From NCBI GenBank assembly GCA_014529385.2, contig CM043959.1, positions 124,001-188,000 on the forward strand: 64,000 nucleotides of DNA, in the 5' to 3' direction. Below the pieces are notes generated by a model that was not told where the DNA came from, made no database searches, and worked only from the letters and a program-made list of their open reading frames with translations. A program made the position numbers and the translations under genes. Numbering within the stretch: position 1 is the first letter of the stretch; every line of letters begins with the position of its first letter. This document shows positions 12,566-23,200 of the stretch, piece after piece. The stretch is from Adiantum capillus-veneris (taxonomy: Eukaryota; Streptophyta; Polypodiopsida; Polypodiales; Pteridaceae).

Positions 12566-12696
12566 TGTTGAAGATATATATATCAACCCCTATGCTATGT
12601 ATAGCTAGGAGTCCCCACTATATATGTGTACTCAGTGTGTGCTCTCTATACACACTTTGGGGTTCTATTTCTGTTCTCTCTCTTTCTCTCTCAACA
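12566..12696 (+). repeat. 5' LTR, short-LTR element 1
   Basis: 131 bp; contains CTATGCTATGTATAGCTAGG, TATATATG, and a CT-rich tail ending CTCTCAACA. Confidence 0.92.
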
Positions 12697-12707
12697 TGGT
12701 ATCGAAG
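12697..12707 (+). promoter_or_regulatory. Primer binding site, short-LTR element 1
   Basis: TGGTATCGAAG abuts the LTR end and is a diverged form of the tRNA-Met site TGGTATCAGAG. The LTR/primer junction reads CA-TGGTATC. Confidence 0.8.
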
Positions 12708-13440
12708 AAGGACCTTTTGGTTTTTGATTTTTCTGCTAATTGAAAACGATTTTGCAGAAACACCCTCCCAAAGGCACTGATCTACAACTTTGCAAAAGAA
12801 ACTTTTTTGAAATTTTGCATCGATTTGGAGTTATCGTTCTTAGACTACGAACATGTTTGAAAAGCAAATTTTATTTTAAGCTTTTGATTTTTCTCATAAT
12901 TGAAAACAATTTTGCAAAAACAGTCTGCAATTGTTTGGACTGTTTCTGCAAAATCAATGTGATCTACAATTTTGCAGAAACAACTTTTTCCAAATTTTGC
13001 ACCGATTTTGAGTTATCATTCTTAGACTGCGAACATGTTTGAAAAGCAACTTTCGCTTTTTGCTTTTGATTTTCCTCCTAATTGAAAACGATTTTGCAAA
13101 AATAGCCCGTAAGAGGCATTGAAATCAATATGTTCTACATCTTTGCGGAAGAAACTTTTTCCAAATTCTGCATTGATTTCGAGTTATCATCTCAGACTGC
13201 GAACATGTGTGAAGAGAAAATTTCATATTTTGCTTTTGATTTTCCTAATAATTGAAAACGATTTTGCAAAAACGGCCCACTAAAGCCACCAATATTGATG
13301 TGGTCTACAAATTTGCAAAAGAAACTTTTTCCAAAGTCTGCATCGATTTATAGTTATCGCTCTTAGACAACGAACATGTCTGAACAACAAATTTTACATT
13401 TTGCTTTTGATTTTCCTCCTAATTGAAAATTTATCAATTA
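12700..13440 (+). repeat. Array of about 160-180-bp units in short-LTR element 1
   Basis: The phrase AATTGAAAACGATTTTGC recurs near 12740, 12900, 13080, 13250 and (degenerate) 13430. Each time it sits among related words: CTACAACTTTGCAAAAGAAAC, GATTTxGAGTTATC, TTAGACTxCGAACATGT and TTTTGCTTTTGATTTTC. There is no conserved reading frame between units, and spacing varies from 158 to 181 bp. Confidence 0.88.
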
Positions 13441-13803
13441 TGTTTTTCTTTTCATCAATCATATATTTGTTACTGACGTAACTTTGCTACAAAAGACAGT
13501 TACAAATCGAATCAGTGTTATAGATATATGTTTTTAAAAGTTAATACTATTTCAAGCTGTCTAATATGTTCTCGGACATTTACTGATGATTTGTTCTTGG
13601 ATACCTATGTTTCTTGATATCAAATGTCTACAGATCTGTTCATGGATATCTGTCATGAATATCGTTCCGATTCGGTTGAGCCGTTGATGATCGCCCAAAT
13701 TTTATCGAGCTACTGATGGTATATGATTTTTTGGTATATGATATATTCGTTCACTGATTCTGGTATAATTTTTCTTCAAAAGATAAAGTTTAAATCATTA
13801 CAT

Positions 13804-14175
13804 TGATACTCTCTCGTTGATACCATGGTTATTCTTGGTGATACCATGATGTTGTTACGTTGATACCATGGTGATTCTCAGTGATACCGTGATGATATTT
13901 CCTTGATACCATGGTTATTCTTGGTGATACCATGATGTTGTTACGTTGATACCATGGTGATTCTCAGTGATACCATGATGATATTTCCTTGATACCATGG
14001 TTACTCTCAGTGATACCATGATGTTGTTTCGTTTGATACCATGTTTATTCTCGGTGATACCATGATGTTGTTTCGTTGATGCCATGGTTATTCTCAGTGA
14101 TACCATGATATTGTTTCGTTAATACCATGGTTACTCTCGGTGATACCATGATGTTGTTTCGTTGATACAATGTTG
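13804..14175 (+). repeat. 43-bp minisatellite with TGATACCATG core
   Basis: Units of roughly 43 bp contain two cores each: GATACCATGGTTATTCT and GGTGATACCATGATGTTG, followed by TTTCGT or TTACGT. About eight to nine units are present, with small differences. The core TGATACCATG is the exact reverse complement of CATGGTATCA, the LTR/primer-site junction of this family as seen in member 2. Confidence 0.9.
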
Positions 14176-14239
14176 TAGAGATAACAAGATTTACCAAGCC
14201 ATTATCTACTTACTAGTCATTTTGCGGATTTTGCACAAA

Positions 14240-14540
14240 AATAGCGTCTTTGATGCCATGGTACATAAAGTCATGATTATTGCTATTTCAAAGTTTTTTT
14301 GAGCATCTCTAATGCCATGGTGAATATCGTGATGCCATGGTACGTAAATCCATGATGATGATTACTATTGTACAGTTTTTATTTGATTTAAAAAAAACAT
14401 CTTTGATGCCATGGTTCGTAAAACCATGATGATTCCTATTTCAAAGCTTTTATGAGTGTCTATTATGCCATGGTGAATACCATGATGCCATGGTGAATAC
14501 CGTGATGCCATGGTATATAAAGCCATGATGATGACAACTC
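14240..14540 (+). repeat. Degenerate GATGCCATGGT array
   Basis: About six copies of TGATGCCATGGTxxxTAAA or a close variant, alternating with CATGATGAT words. It looks like a diverged derivative of the neighbouring minisatellite (ACC to GCC). Confidence 0.75.
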
Positions 14541-15096
14541 CCAGCTATTGAGATCTTGGGGACCCCAATATGTTTATTACATCTTGGATTTGTATATATG
14601 TGTGCACATGTGAACATTGATATTAGATTTGTTTCTATGTCGTCTGCACATGTGATTGCATCGCCATTATGCTTGTTTGTATGTCGTCTCCAGAGCGGCG
14701 TCCCTAACTAACTCTAAGGACAATGTGATGTGATTATTTCTAACCTTCACATTTCGATATGTTTCTTGAGTTGGTATTGATTACATTATAAAAATCACAT
14801 TAAGCAGCATATACAAGGGATCAAAGACGTTAAAGTTGTGCTACAAAACATTTGCAGTGGCATTGTGACGTAGCTTATGCAGTTAAAACTTTTCATTAAT
14901 TTGTCTCCATTAGAATTTTTATGAGCCTTTGTGGTGTTTGTTGTATATTATGGAGTGATGTAGTTCCTTGGGAACATATTTTGTAAACTTGAAAATTTAT
15001 TACTACAACAGTTCATGTATATGGTGCTGTGTGTTTCTCCCTTGTACCCCCAAGGGTTTTTTCATCCACATTTAGGGACTCCTATTTGAGTGGGGG
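14541..15096 (+). other. 3' internal segment of short-LTR element 1
   Basis: Unique non-coding sequence ending in the purine tract TTTGAGTGGGGG directly before the LTR. I see no frame of interest. Confidence 0.6.
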
Positions 15097-15227
15097 TGTT
15101 GGAGATATCTATACCAACCCCTATGCTATGTATAGCTAGGAGTTCCCACTATATATGTGTACTCGGTGTGTGCTCTCTATACACACTTTGGGGTTCTATT
15201 TCTGTGCTCTCTCTTTCTCTCTCAACA
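15097..15227 (+). repeat. 3' LTR, short-LTR element 1
   Basis: 131 bp with only a handful of differences from 12566-12696, indicating fairly recent insertion. Followed by ATAAT. Confidence 0.92.
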
Positions 15228-15931
15228 ATAATGAGCAACAACAAGGAGAATCTGACAATAATAGATGTAAATGAAAGAAGAACCTTATGTAGATATCCAC
15301 TCCACTTTTCTTCCATACCAAAGAGACCACATTTCTTACATATGCACTCGGATTGGAAATAACAGTGTGCCCGACATAGAACCTTCTACTAAAAAAAACA
15401 AGGTGAGGTATTCTGAAACACAACGCTCATGTAGATAGCCATAAGTGCTTCTTGGTCATGTAAATACGAATGTTTCCAAACAAAACAAAAAAACACCAAA
15501 ATATTGACTTGCACATACTGTTAGAACAAGTGTAAACTATTTTCCTAGCTCCTCTTTTGCAACCATCAAATACCGTTGCATTTAAACGACGAACAAATAC
15601 CAAAACAATACTTTGTGCATATTGTTAAGATAATCACGAAGTATTCTTGCATACCATAAACCATGATAATAATATCCGGATTTTTTGCTATAAACCTTAA
15701 TAAACTCGTGCTTTACAAAGGCTACTTAGCATGCAAGTCAACCGAATCTTTGCAAAAAAAAGGGTAGTGAAAAAAAGTATGATCAAAGATACACGTTTCT
15801 CTTTTTCCCCGTATCCGTGAGTTCCAAAAAAGTGAGCACGCGGCTGTAGACTCATACTTGTAATCTGTAAGGCATGGTATGTACAGAGAAGCACTGGCTC
15901 TTGTTGAACTGCTCCAGCCCCCAATGCCTAC
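15228..15931. other. Unassigned flank of short-LTR element 1
   Basis: Continuation of the locus into which the element inserted. I see no recognisable gene or repeat. Confidence 0.5.
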
Positions 15932-16525
15932 CTACACAGCATCTGTGTTCTTTGGAAAGTGGAGTAGTATATTTCCAAGCTCAAGACTGTTATGCAGAAT
16001 ATTTCTTGAGTGAATGAAGTCCACGGTTTGAAGCAAGGATGAAATGATGTGAAATATGTTCCTTCGAATACGATCTAGATTGCGCATGTCCTCCACAACA
16101 TGTGGTAAGTCTTGTGGAGGAGGCTGTTTTTGGTTGGCCTTGGCCACCCATAGACACCCTTCTAAACTACCCCCCTTCCAAAAAGGAAAAATTATAATTG
16201 GTTGTGCTGCATCTCGAAATAGCCCCACCGCGCTTACAATTCCCCGATGAGCAACTAGGAACTGAGTTGCTTCTAATGCTGCATGACCGTCCAATGTCTG
16301 GTTGACTCTACTTGAATGGACGATCTTAGCTGCGTACTATTTCTACGAAAAGTTTCTATCCAACACCTGACACTTTGATATAGTTCCCAAAAAACTAGCT
16401 CCAGGGCGGGATTTTAGCAAAAATACTATTTGCACACGCTCCAACTGTAAGAGAGGAGGTGCGCCAGCTCTAAGTCGATCACTTAGAAGTAGTTCTTGGA
16501 GTTGGCTGCTTGGTTGCCGCAGCAT
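15932..16525 (-). pseudogene. Protein kinase-like domain fragment, broken and catalytically altered
   Basis: Reading the minus strand, two segments in one frame are separated by two stops near 16341. The upstream part (16525-16343) ends SFLGTISKCQVLDRNFS. After the stops the frame continues with YAAKIV, which fits the VAIK-type beta-3 strand with its lysine, and then LVAHRGIVSAVGLFRD and PIIIFPFWKGGSLEGCL, the usual hinge and helix D region. QTVDFIHSRNILHNSLELGNILL follows as the catalytic loop. There HRD is replaced by HNS and the catalytic-loop Lys by Glu, while the later Asn and ILL are kept. The fragment ends before any DFG motif. It is probably a decayed kinase exon; a pseudokinase with further exons outside this stretch is possible. 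Confidence 0.6.
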
Positions 16526-18681
16526 CTATACTTTTACTCTATCTATGTCTTCTGCTCCACCTATGTTGTTTAGTGTCGTATAGCTCATCAATCAGTAATA
16601 TTTTCTCAGAAATGTCTTCTCTTTCTGTAAAAAAGGCTTTTCAAGTAGATTGATTGAACATGTGATTTTGCCTAGCGCCTTCACGCACTCATTACGTATA
16701 GTTTTGTTACTGACTAGGTGAGCCTCAAACTGCAAACGTTGGTGCAACCAAAGTGTGTCGACTCTAGAAGGTGGCATGGGCAGATATATGCAGGCTAGCA
16801 GAAGCATGGCAAAGTGCTAGAGTAGCTATGAAAATCATGGGCTAACAGGTAGCAGCGGAGATGTATGATTGATGCGGTTTATAGGCCAAGAAAGGCTCCA
16901 AAAAGGGCTAACTTGGGTGAAGGAGATGCAAGGTGTAGTCTTTGGGTCCAAGAATATAGAGCTTGAAGTGATGAAGGAGTAGGTCCTGACGGCTCATCAA
17001 ACCGAGCTACGAAGCCCAAGTTATGGAAGGTTGAAGGTTCATTGTGTAGCAGATTCTTGCCGGACAGGGTAGTTGGGGACAGGTGGTCCAAGTGGACGAC
17101 GTGGTACAGGTGTGTAGTGCTCTATTTATGGAGCCTACCCGTCTTTTCAGATTGCAGATAGCAGCCACGAATTGCAAGTTATGGCCATTTGGAGTTTTGT
17201 CGGGGGCTAGGTTCGTACCTACCTGACCACATGGGGAGGTGGGCCATCTGGTGTCTTTTGAGCCTCAACAAGGTTCTAGAGCAAGTTATGCATCAGACAG
17301 AGCTAGCAGGAATTGATTTCATGTGAAAGGGAGGCCGGAGCAGGAAGTTAAAGCAGTTTGAAAGTTGGGTGCATTTGCCCGGAATTGGCTACAGGTGGTT
17401 TTCTTGGTTTTTGCGGCCTCGGTTCAAGGGCTCGGGGCATTGTGAAATGCGGTGAGGTTGGATGATTTCAGTGCCGACTCAATGAGTTTTTGATCGGGCT
17501 TTACGGCTTGGTAGTTCAACATTAGAACAGGGAATGGGAGCCTGGAGGAGAAGGGCCAAAAAAACTAAGCATGGAATCTTTTTAAAAAAAATTTACAAGG
17601 GCCTTGGATGCTTGATGAGCCCATGACTGCCACATGGAAAGGGGGGCTAGTCCCACATGTGTTAGTTGGAATCAAAGAATCAAGGTACGTGACCCAGGCC
17701 ATGAGGCTTTTATAAGTCGTGTGGTGATAAGGGAGTTGCGTGGTGCCTAGAGATGGCAGCCCATTGGGGCGTTGTGTGTTGGAGGCGTAGGGGTGCAGTT
17801 TTGGGCCAGGTGGCACCAAAATTGCGGTGGACAAATGAACGCTTGTGTTGTTGGTCGGCATCAGACGGCATTTCTATGTGATGTCGGATGATGTGGCATT
17901 CCCTAAGTGGTTGTGCCCGCGCCAATTTTCTGAGGGCAAGCCCCCCCCAATAGCGATGTCGCTATTGCACATGGAGGGGAGGGGTCCCACAACGAAGAGA
18001 AGGCAAGCCTGAGGCCATTCAAGGGTCTAGCAAAGGGAAGTGGAGAGCCAAGGTCAAGCAAAGCAAGAGAGAGGAGTTCAAAGGATTCAAAGGGCAAGTG
18101 CAAGGGTGACTGAGTTGGGCGGACACTAGAGAGATGTGTCCACCATGCAGAAGCTACCAAAAATAAACTATAACAAGTGCTAGCAATGCAAATCAAATTC
18201 CAAAAAGAGCTCAAAGTGAAGTGCACAAGATGAGAAGCACACCCATTATTTCTTTTTTAGGCCTCCTAGATACATCCCTATAAAAGAATGCAAACGTGAA
18301 GGTTTTGGGGCTTTTTTGCCAAGGGTGTGATTGAAGGTTGCAAGCCTGTGTAGTGCAAAGCTTGCCATTGGAGTTTCATATTATATTGTACTATCTCCCT
18401 ATGAAATAATACCCAGTGTTAGCACCTACATCTTGTGTTGCTTCTCCCCATTCCCCTTTTTCCCTTGCTCCTTGTGTACTTGCCGATGTTTGCAGAGGGT
18501 TTGCCTACAGCTTGAAGGGTGTCACTAGGAGGGTAGAGTTGGGGTGTTTTGTGAGTAAACACGGTGAGTTGAACAGTGTGGCGTGTTTCGTGCAAGGTGT
18601 GAGGCGTTAGCTCGGTGTGCTACGGTGGGATTTTTAATTCAAATTAGCCGATTTGAAGGTGTTATTTGAGAGGTTAGGGGT
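16526..18681. other. No gene seen; probably partly the 5' LTR of an older Gypsy element
   Basis: No sustained coding signal. The sequence at 18677-18681 (GGGGT) is the left target duplication of the 18682 element, so the DNA on this side was once joined to 27613 onward. An old Gypsy primer site and gag follow there, so the stretch left of 18682 is best explained as that element's 5' LTR; its start could not be fixed. TATTTATGG near 17125 could be a promoter relic. Confidence 0.45.
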
Positions 18682-19256
18682 TGTTAACCCTCACGGCTCA
18701 CGGACACCCCATCACCTACGATGGACGCGTATTATGTATTTGGTAGAGTCAGGTACCGGGCTTGTCGGACCAATAGGGAAAGGTAGAGTGATTGCCGATG
18801 AGAGGCGCACTTTAACTTGGACATTCAAGGGATTAGTTGGTTAAGCATGGGCGCCCAAGTGTGAATGGGGTGAGCTCCTATAAAAGCCAACTAAACCTAA
18901 TTTTTACTCATTCTCTCATTTGTGCAATTGAAGAGTGCTCTTGCTCCATCTCCATCTTCTTCTTCTTCACCTCCTTGTGTGTGTGTGTGTGAGAGAGAGA
19001 GAGAGGGAGAGTGTGTGTGCGATCGAGCATTACGAAGGCACGACGGCGGCGAAGCGGTTGAGCGCGGCACGACTGCAGCTTCTTCTTCATCGCGGCGAGG
19101 AATCCACCACGAAGGCGAGCGTAGAGCGGTGAGTGACACACCCTTTGTTTTCTTGAGCTTGCTAGTTTAGGCTTGTTGTGTGCTTGGAGCCGTTTGTGGC
19201 TCGCATACGGTGTATTGGCAAGTCCCTTGCTTCGACAGTGCGGCAAGGAGCGCACA
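18682..19256 (+). repeat. 5' LTR of the 8.9-kb Gypsy element
   Basis: 575 bp. TATAAAAG at 18879-18886 is a good TATA box, with a CT-rich stretch and a (GT)n(GA)n tract downstream. Confidence 0.93.
18879..18886 (+). promoter_or_regulatory. LTR TATA box
   Basis: CTCCTATAAAAGCCAAC has the form of a plant TATA box. The same site occurs at 27228-27235 in the right LTR. Confidence 0.7.
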
Positions 19257-19260
19257 TTTT

Positions 19261-19279
19261 TGGCGCCGCTGCCGGGGAT
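19261..19279 (+). promoter_or_regulatory. Primer binding site, tRNA-Asp type
   Basis: TGGCGCCGCTGCCGGGGAT differs at one base from the complement of the plant tRNA-Asp 3' end and lies four bases after the LTR. Confidence 0.85.
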
Positions 19280-19364
19280 ATGCCCTACACTAAGCTCGGT
19301 TAGCACTTTACGCTTCCTTGTGGTGCAATTTCTATCATAGGAAAGGCAGGGAAGGAGTGTGTGG

Positions 19365-19622
19365 AAGGTTTCTGTTTTTTGCGTTTTCTGCAATTGCTGT
19401 CAAGTTTCAATTTCTGCTATTGTCTGCGTTTTTTCAATTTCTGCAATTTCTGCAATTTCTGCATTTTCAAGTTCGGCGTTTCCAATTTCTGCAATTTTCT
19501 GCATTTCTGCGTTTTTTCAATTTTCTGCAATTTCTGCGTTTTTTCTGCAATTTCTGCATTTTCTACAATTTTTGCATTTCTGCGTTTTTCTGCATTTTTT
19601 TCAATTTCTGTATTTTCTGCAT
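19365..19622 (+). repeat. TTTCTGCAA/TTTCTGCGTT simple-sequence region
   Basis: Irregular repetition of TTTCTGCAAT, TTTCTGCATT and TCTGCGTTTT in the leader before gag. Short all-frame Phe/Cys/Ala frames here are artefacts. The adjacent 19627-19710 is A-rich. Confidence 0.85.
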
Positions 19623-19824
19623 CAACAAAAAAAAATAATTTAAAAAATTTTTGGAAAAAAAAAAGTTTTTTGAGAAAAAAAAAAAATTGAAAAAAAAAGG
19701 AAAAAAATTCGGAAATTAAAAACGCGAGCGAGTGGGCGGCGATATTTTTCGAAAATAAAAAACGTGACTCTTAAAACGGACGGGTTGGTTTGTATAAAAG
19801 ATAGATCGGGATCGGGATCATTTT

Positions 19825-19862
19825 CCCAAGCCCAAGCCCAAGCCCAGGCCCAGGCCCAGGCC
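19825..19862 (+). repeat. Hexanucleotide array CCCAAG/CCCAGG
   Basis: Six to seven consecutive hexamers, the first three CCCAAG-like and the rest CCCAGG-like, in the element leader. Confidence 0.88.
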
Positions 19863-20243
19863 TCAGTCCTCAGTCCTATGATATATACTAGACTCACTCT
19901 TATATATATACCCTACTCCCTCAAGAGAGAATGAGAGCATGTGGGACAAGTCCTCCACTCTCCTCCTTTCTCTTCCCACTTGCACCCTTAGACTTTCTAG
20001 TTTGGGCCTAGTTCCCTACTGGAAATTGACAGTTTTAGGGATTCCGAGGGCATAGAGTGACCAAACGGAGGGCTGTAAAGCACGGCACGACCCTCTGACC
20101 AATACGCTCATTTCGAGCTATCACACGGCCCATTCCACGACATGCTCTAAAAAATCTAGCAAAAAACAAACAAAAAACACGCTAAAAACTAGTCACAAGG
20201 CCTCCTAGAGCAGCTTTTTGACACCTTAGGGTATCAGAAGCAC

Positions 20244-23200
20244 ATGCACTTACGCTCTAGGCGGGTGCTAGAACACGAGCATATTGAGAGTGCCTCTGTT
20301 CATACGGACACCCATTACCCATCCACGATAAGCTCTAGACCCTCAGCGGGGACACAAGGTAGCACCACCCAAGACCCTAAAATAGCCGCTAGTGATTCCT
20401 CCTCCGACTCAGAAATCATGGAAGCATACCCTACCCAAAACACTGAGAGAGAAGGCCATGCACCTCCCGAAGCTCCACAGCCTAGTACTAGTATGTTTAG
20501 CCGTTTCATGGAAACATTAGGTAGAGCTACTCGCTCGGAACCTGATGCAAATGAAGCACACGAAGGGGGTGGGGAAGTGGACTCTCCTTTCACATCGCAC
20601 GTGGACCCCACACCCCCAAAGAGTGTCCATGTGGATATCCTACCAACTTCTTACCAAGAAGGCCCTGTTGAGCTGCCTCCTTCAGAAGTTCCCTCTAGAG
20701 TACCGTTGGTGACAAGTAAAACCACGGGGAGCAACATTGCTTCTACCTCACAAGAAACCGTTAACACGTTGACTCTAGAAGGATTGTTCATTAATGATCA
20801 TTGGACATACGACCTCCACACTGAGGTGTTGACGGATCTACACTCTGGCCACGCCTACCATGTAGGATGGATAGAGATTGTACAATCCACCTCTAGTGCC
20901 ACGAGCATCGAAGATCAACAGAAAATGATCTGTAATGTTATCCATGGCATTATTCAATCAGAAAGGCAAAACCGAGGGGTAAATATACTCTCAACTGGCC
21001 CCATGAGATTTCTGGATACGAGCAAGGCTCAACAGCCTACTCTATCACAAATGGAGACTCCTCTAATGAGCCCCATGGACCCATCTTACGTCATTTCACC
21101 TGGGGTCTCTATGCAATCTGAGCCTCCGAGCGACAACTTTAGCTTCCCTAACTTGGCTCAACCCTCTATCAAGGAAAACACAGTGCTCACTCCAGGGATA
21201 AGCCTGACAGAGAATGTACCGATGACATCTACGGTTAGCGCAGTGCCACTACCTAGTGTCGTAGTACCTAATATGGGGCCTCGACCGTATGTGCCTCTAG
21301 CCCCTTATGCACACATGGCCCCCACACCTCCAATTGTACCACTTGCTTATGCTCCTCGAGTGCCGCTCCCTAGCTCTTATCCGAGTGGACCTATGCCCGG
21401 TTATGTTCCATATCCTGCATCATCCACACATATGCCAAGACCGGTACCCGTTCCTCTCCCACATATGATTCCAAGAGTACCTCCACCGGCCCTACTTCCT
21501 CACATAGGTGACTTGGCAGCGTTTGCTCAAACCATAGGTCGATCTATCGCGGAAAATATGCGTCACGCATATGATAGAGAGCCTAGAAGTAAGGCAGTAC
21601 AAATTGCCAAACTCACGCAAAAATTCAATGGGGACGAAGATGCTAGGAAACACATTGAAGTGTTTGAACAAGTATGTGATTCCTTAGGGGAACGCAACGA
21701 ACTACATAAGTGCAATGCCTTAAGCTTGACATTAAGTGGGAAGGCTGGAGATTGGTATAGGACCCTAAGGGTGGACGAGAAAACAATCTACCCTACCCTT
21801 CGAAGGTTGTTTCTAAAGGAGTACATACGAGAAGGTGTGCTTTGGGGTGTAGCATCTCAGCTACAGAAGGCCGAACGTAAGGAAGGAGAGTCAGTAAGGG
21901 ACTTCATTAGTCGTCTAAAGCACTTAAACTCTCGTTGCCCTGTAAATGAGCGCTTCAACAATAACCAACTGCTTGATCGATTCATTCGAGGGTTGAGGAA
22001 TGAAGGAATCTATAATGGACTAGTGATTAGAGGTATCACAACCTGGGAAGATGTCACTGCCAATGCAATCCAATTAGAGGACAACTTGATGATAGCAGGC
22101 ATGAGGGTGTCTACTGACACGAGATCCACTAGCTCACAAGCCATTGAGTATGAACCCATGACTGCAAAGCCCATTGCCAATGAGCCAAAGGTATTTGAGA
22201 CATTCTTGACAGACCTCACCAAGGCAATCCAAGAGTCTCTTAAGGATAATCGACCCCCTCAAAATAGTCACATGTATCCAAGAAGGGAGCAACAATGGTG
22301 TTCCATTTGCTTAGGTCCACATAGCACTAGTGAGTGCCCTACGTTTAGAGTAAAATTTAATGGAACTTGCAACGCATGTGGTAGGTATGGTCACCAAGCT
22401 AAGGATTGTTTAATGATCAAACGTATGATGGCAAATAGACCACCTGTAGCCTGGACGGATGCGCCTCGAGCTCCTGTATTGATGCCTACTCCACTTGTTG
22501 AGCAACTACCGCAACACATGGTCCCTAGATCTCAAAATGTTGTACAAGCTACACCGTTACCACCTCCTGTGCTAGGACCGCAGCCCCCGCATCCAAGATT
22601 CGCCCCTATGAACCAAGTGGGTTGCGAGCCATCAAATGCTTATGCAGATGGCTGTGAGGAGGAAATAGACACTAGTATTGCCTACGGACTTGATACAGTG
22701 GAAGAGTGTCCTATATACTACATGGAAGATTGTTGGGGACAAGTCAAGCCGGTTTATCAAGCTGCTGCTCTCGCATCCAGAGGTCAAAATATCAACACCC
22801 AGGCTAGGAGGCCACCTCTTCAATGCTACGAGTGTGGTGGACCACATCGAGTAGCGGAGTGCCCTATTAGGCTGCAAAAGAATGCTGCACAGATGCAAAT
22901 GAATCAAGGGAGCACGTCTGCAATGCCAATACTCACATGTAATCGTTGTGGCATAGATCACTTGATTGCCCAATGCCCCTATAACCCAAATGCGCCTAAA
23001 ATCACACCCCTAAATTTGGTCGAAATTGCTAGTGTGACGTCGCCAATACCACCCGTCGCACCCGCTTATGCGATTACACGGTCCATGCTTCAAGGGCCAG
23101 GCCATATCCTCGAAGAGAGAGATACCGCGTCAGTTATCCAAGCAAAGAAAAAGAAGACACGAAGGAAGAAGTCACAGAATACGGAAAATTCAAAGCCAAG

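Larger units (their letters stand above)
12566..15227 (+). mobile_element. Short-LTR, non-coding retrotransposon (TRIM-like), member 1
   Basis: 2662 bp. LTRs of 131 bp (TGTTG...CAACA) are flanked by a perfect 5-bp target duplication, ATAAT (12561-12565 and 15228-15232). The primer site starts at 12697, and the purine tract TTTGAGTGGGGG precedes the right LTR. The interior has no protein-coding capacity. It consists of an array of about 160-180-bp units (12700-13440), a 43-bp minisatellite (13804-14175) and a related degenerate array (14240-14540). A second member lies at 40223-42966 in the opposite orientation with collinear contents. LTR size fits TRIMs, but the 2.4-kb array-filled interior is much longer than in classic TRIMs. 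Confidence 0.92.

Noticed and set aside
13804-14540. CRISPR-like array
   Set aside because: Units are contiguous minisatellite copies without unique spacers, inside an LTR element of a plant genome.
17941-17966. Small palindrome around ATAGCGATGTCGCTAT as a regulatory site
   Set aside because: A single short inverted repeat in repeat-derived DNA, with no gene nearby to regulate.
19318-19690. Overlapping Phe/Cys/Ala-rich frames in the leader of the 8.9-kb Gypsy element
   Set aside because: All three forward frames are open because of TTTCTGCAA-type simple repeats; a real gene would not show three equivalent frames.
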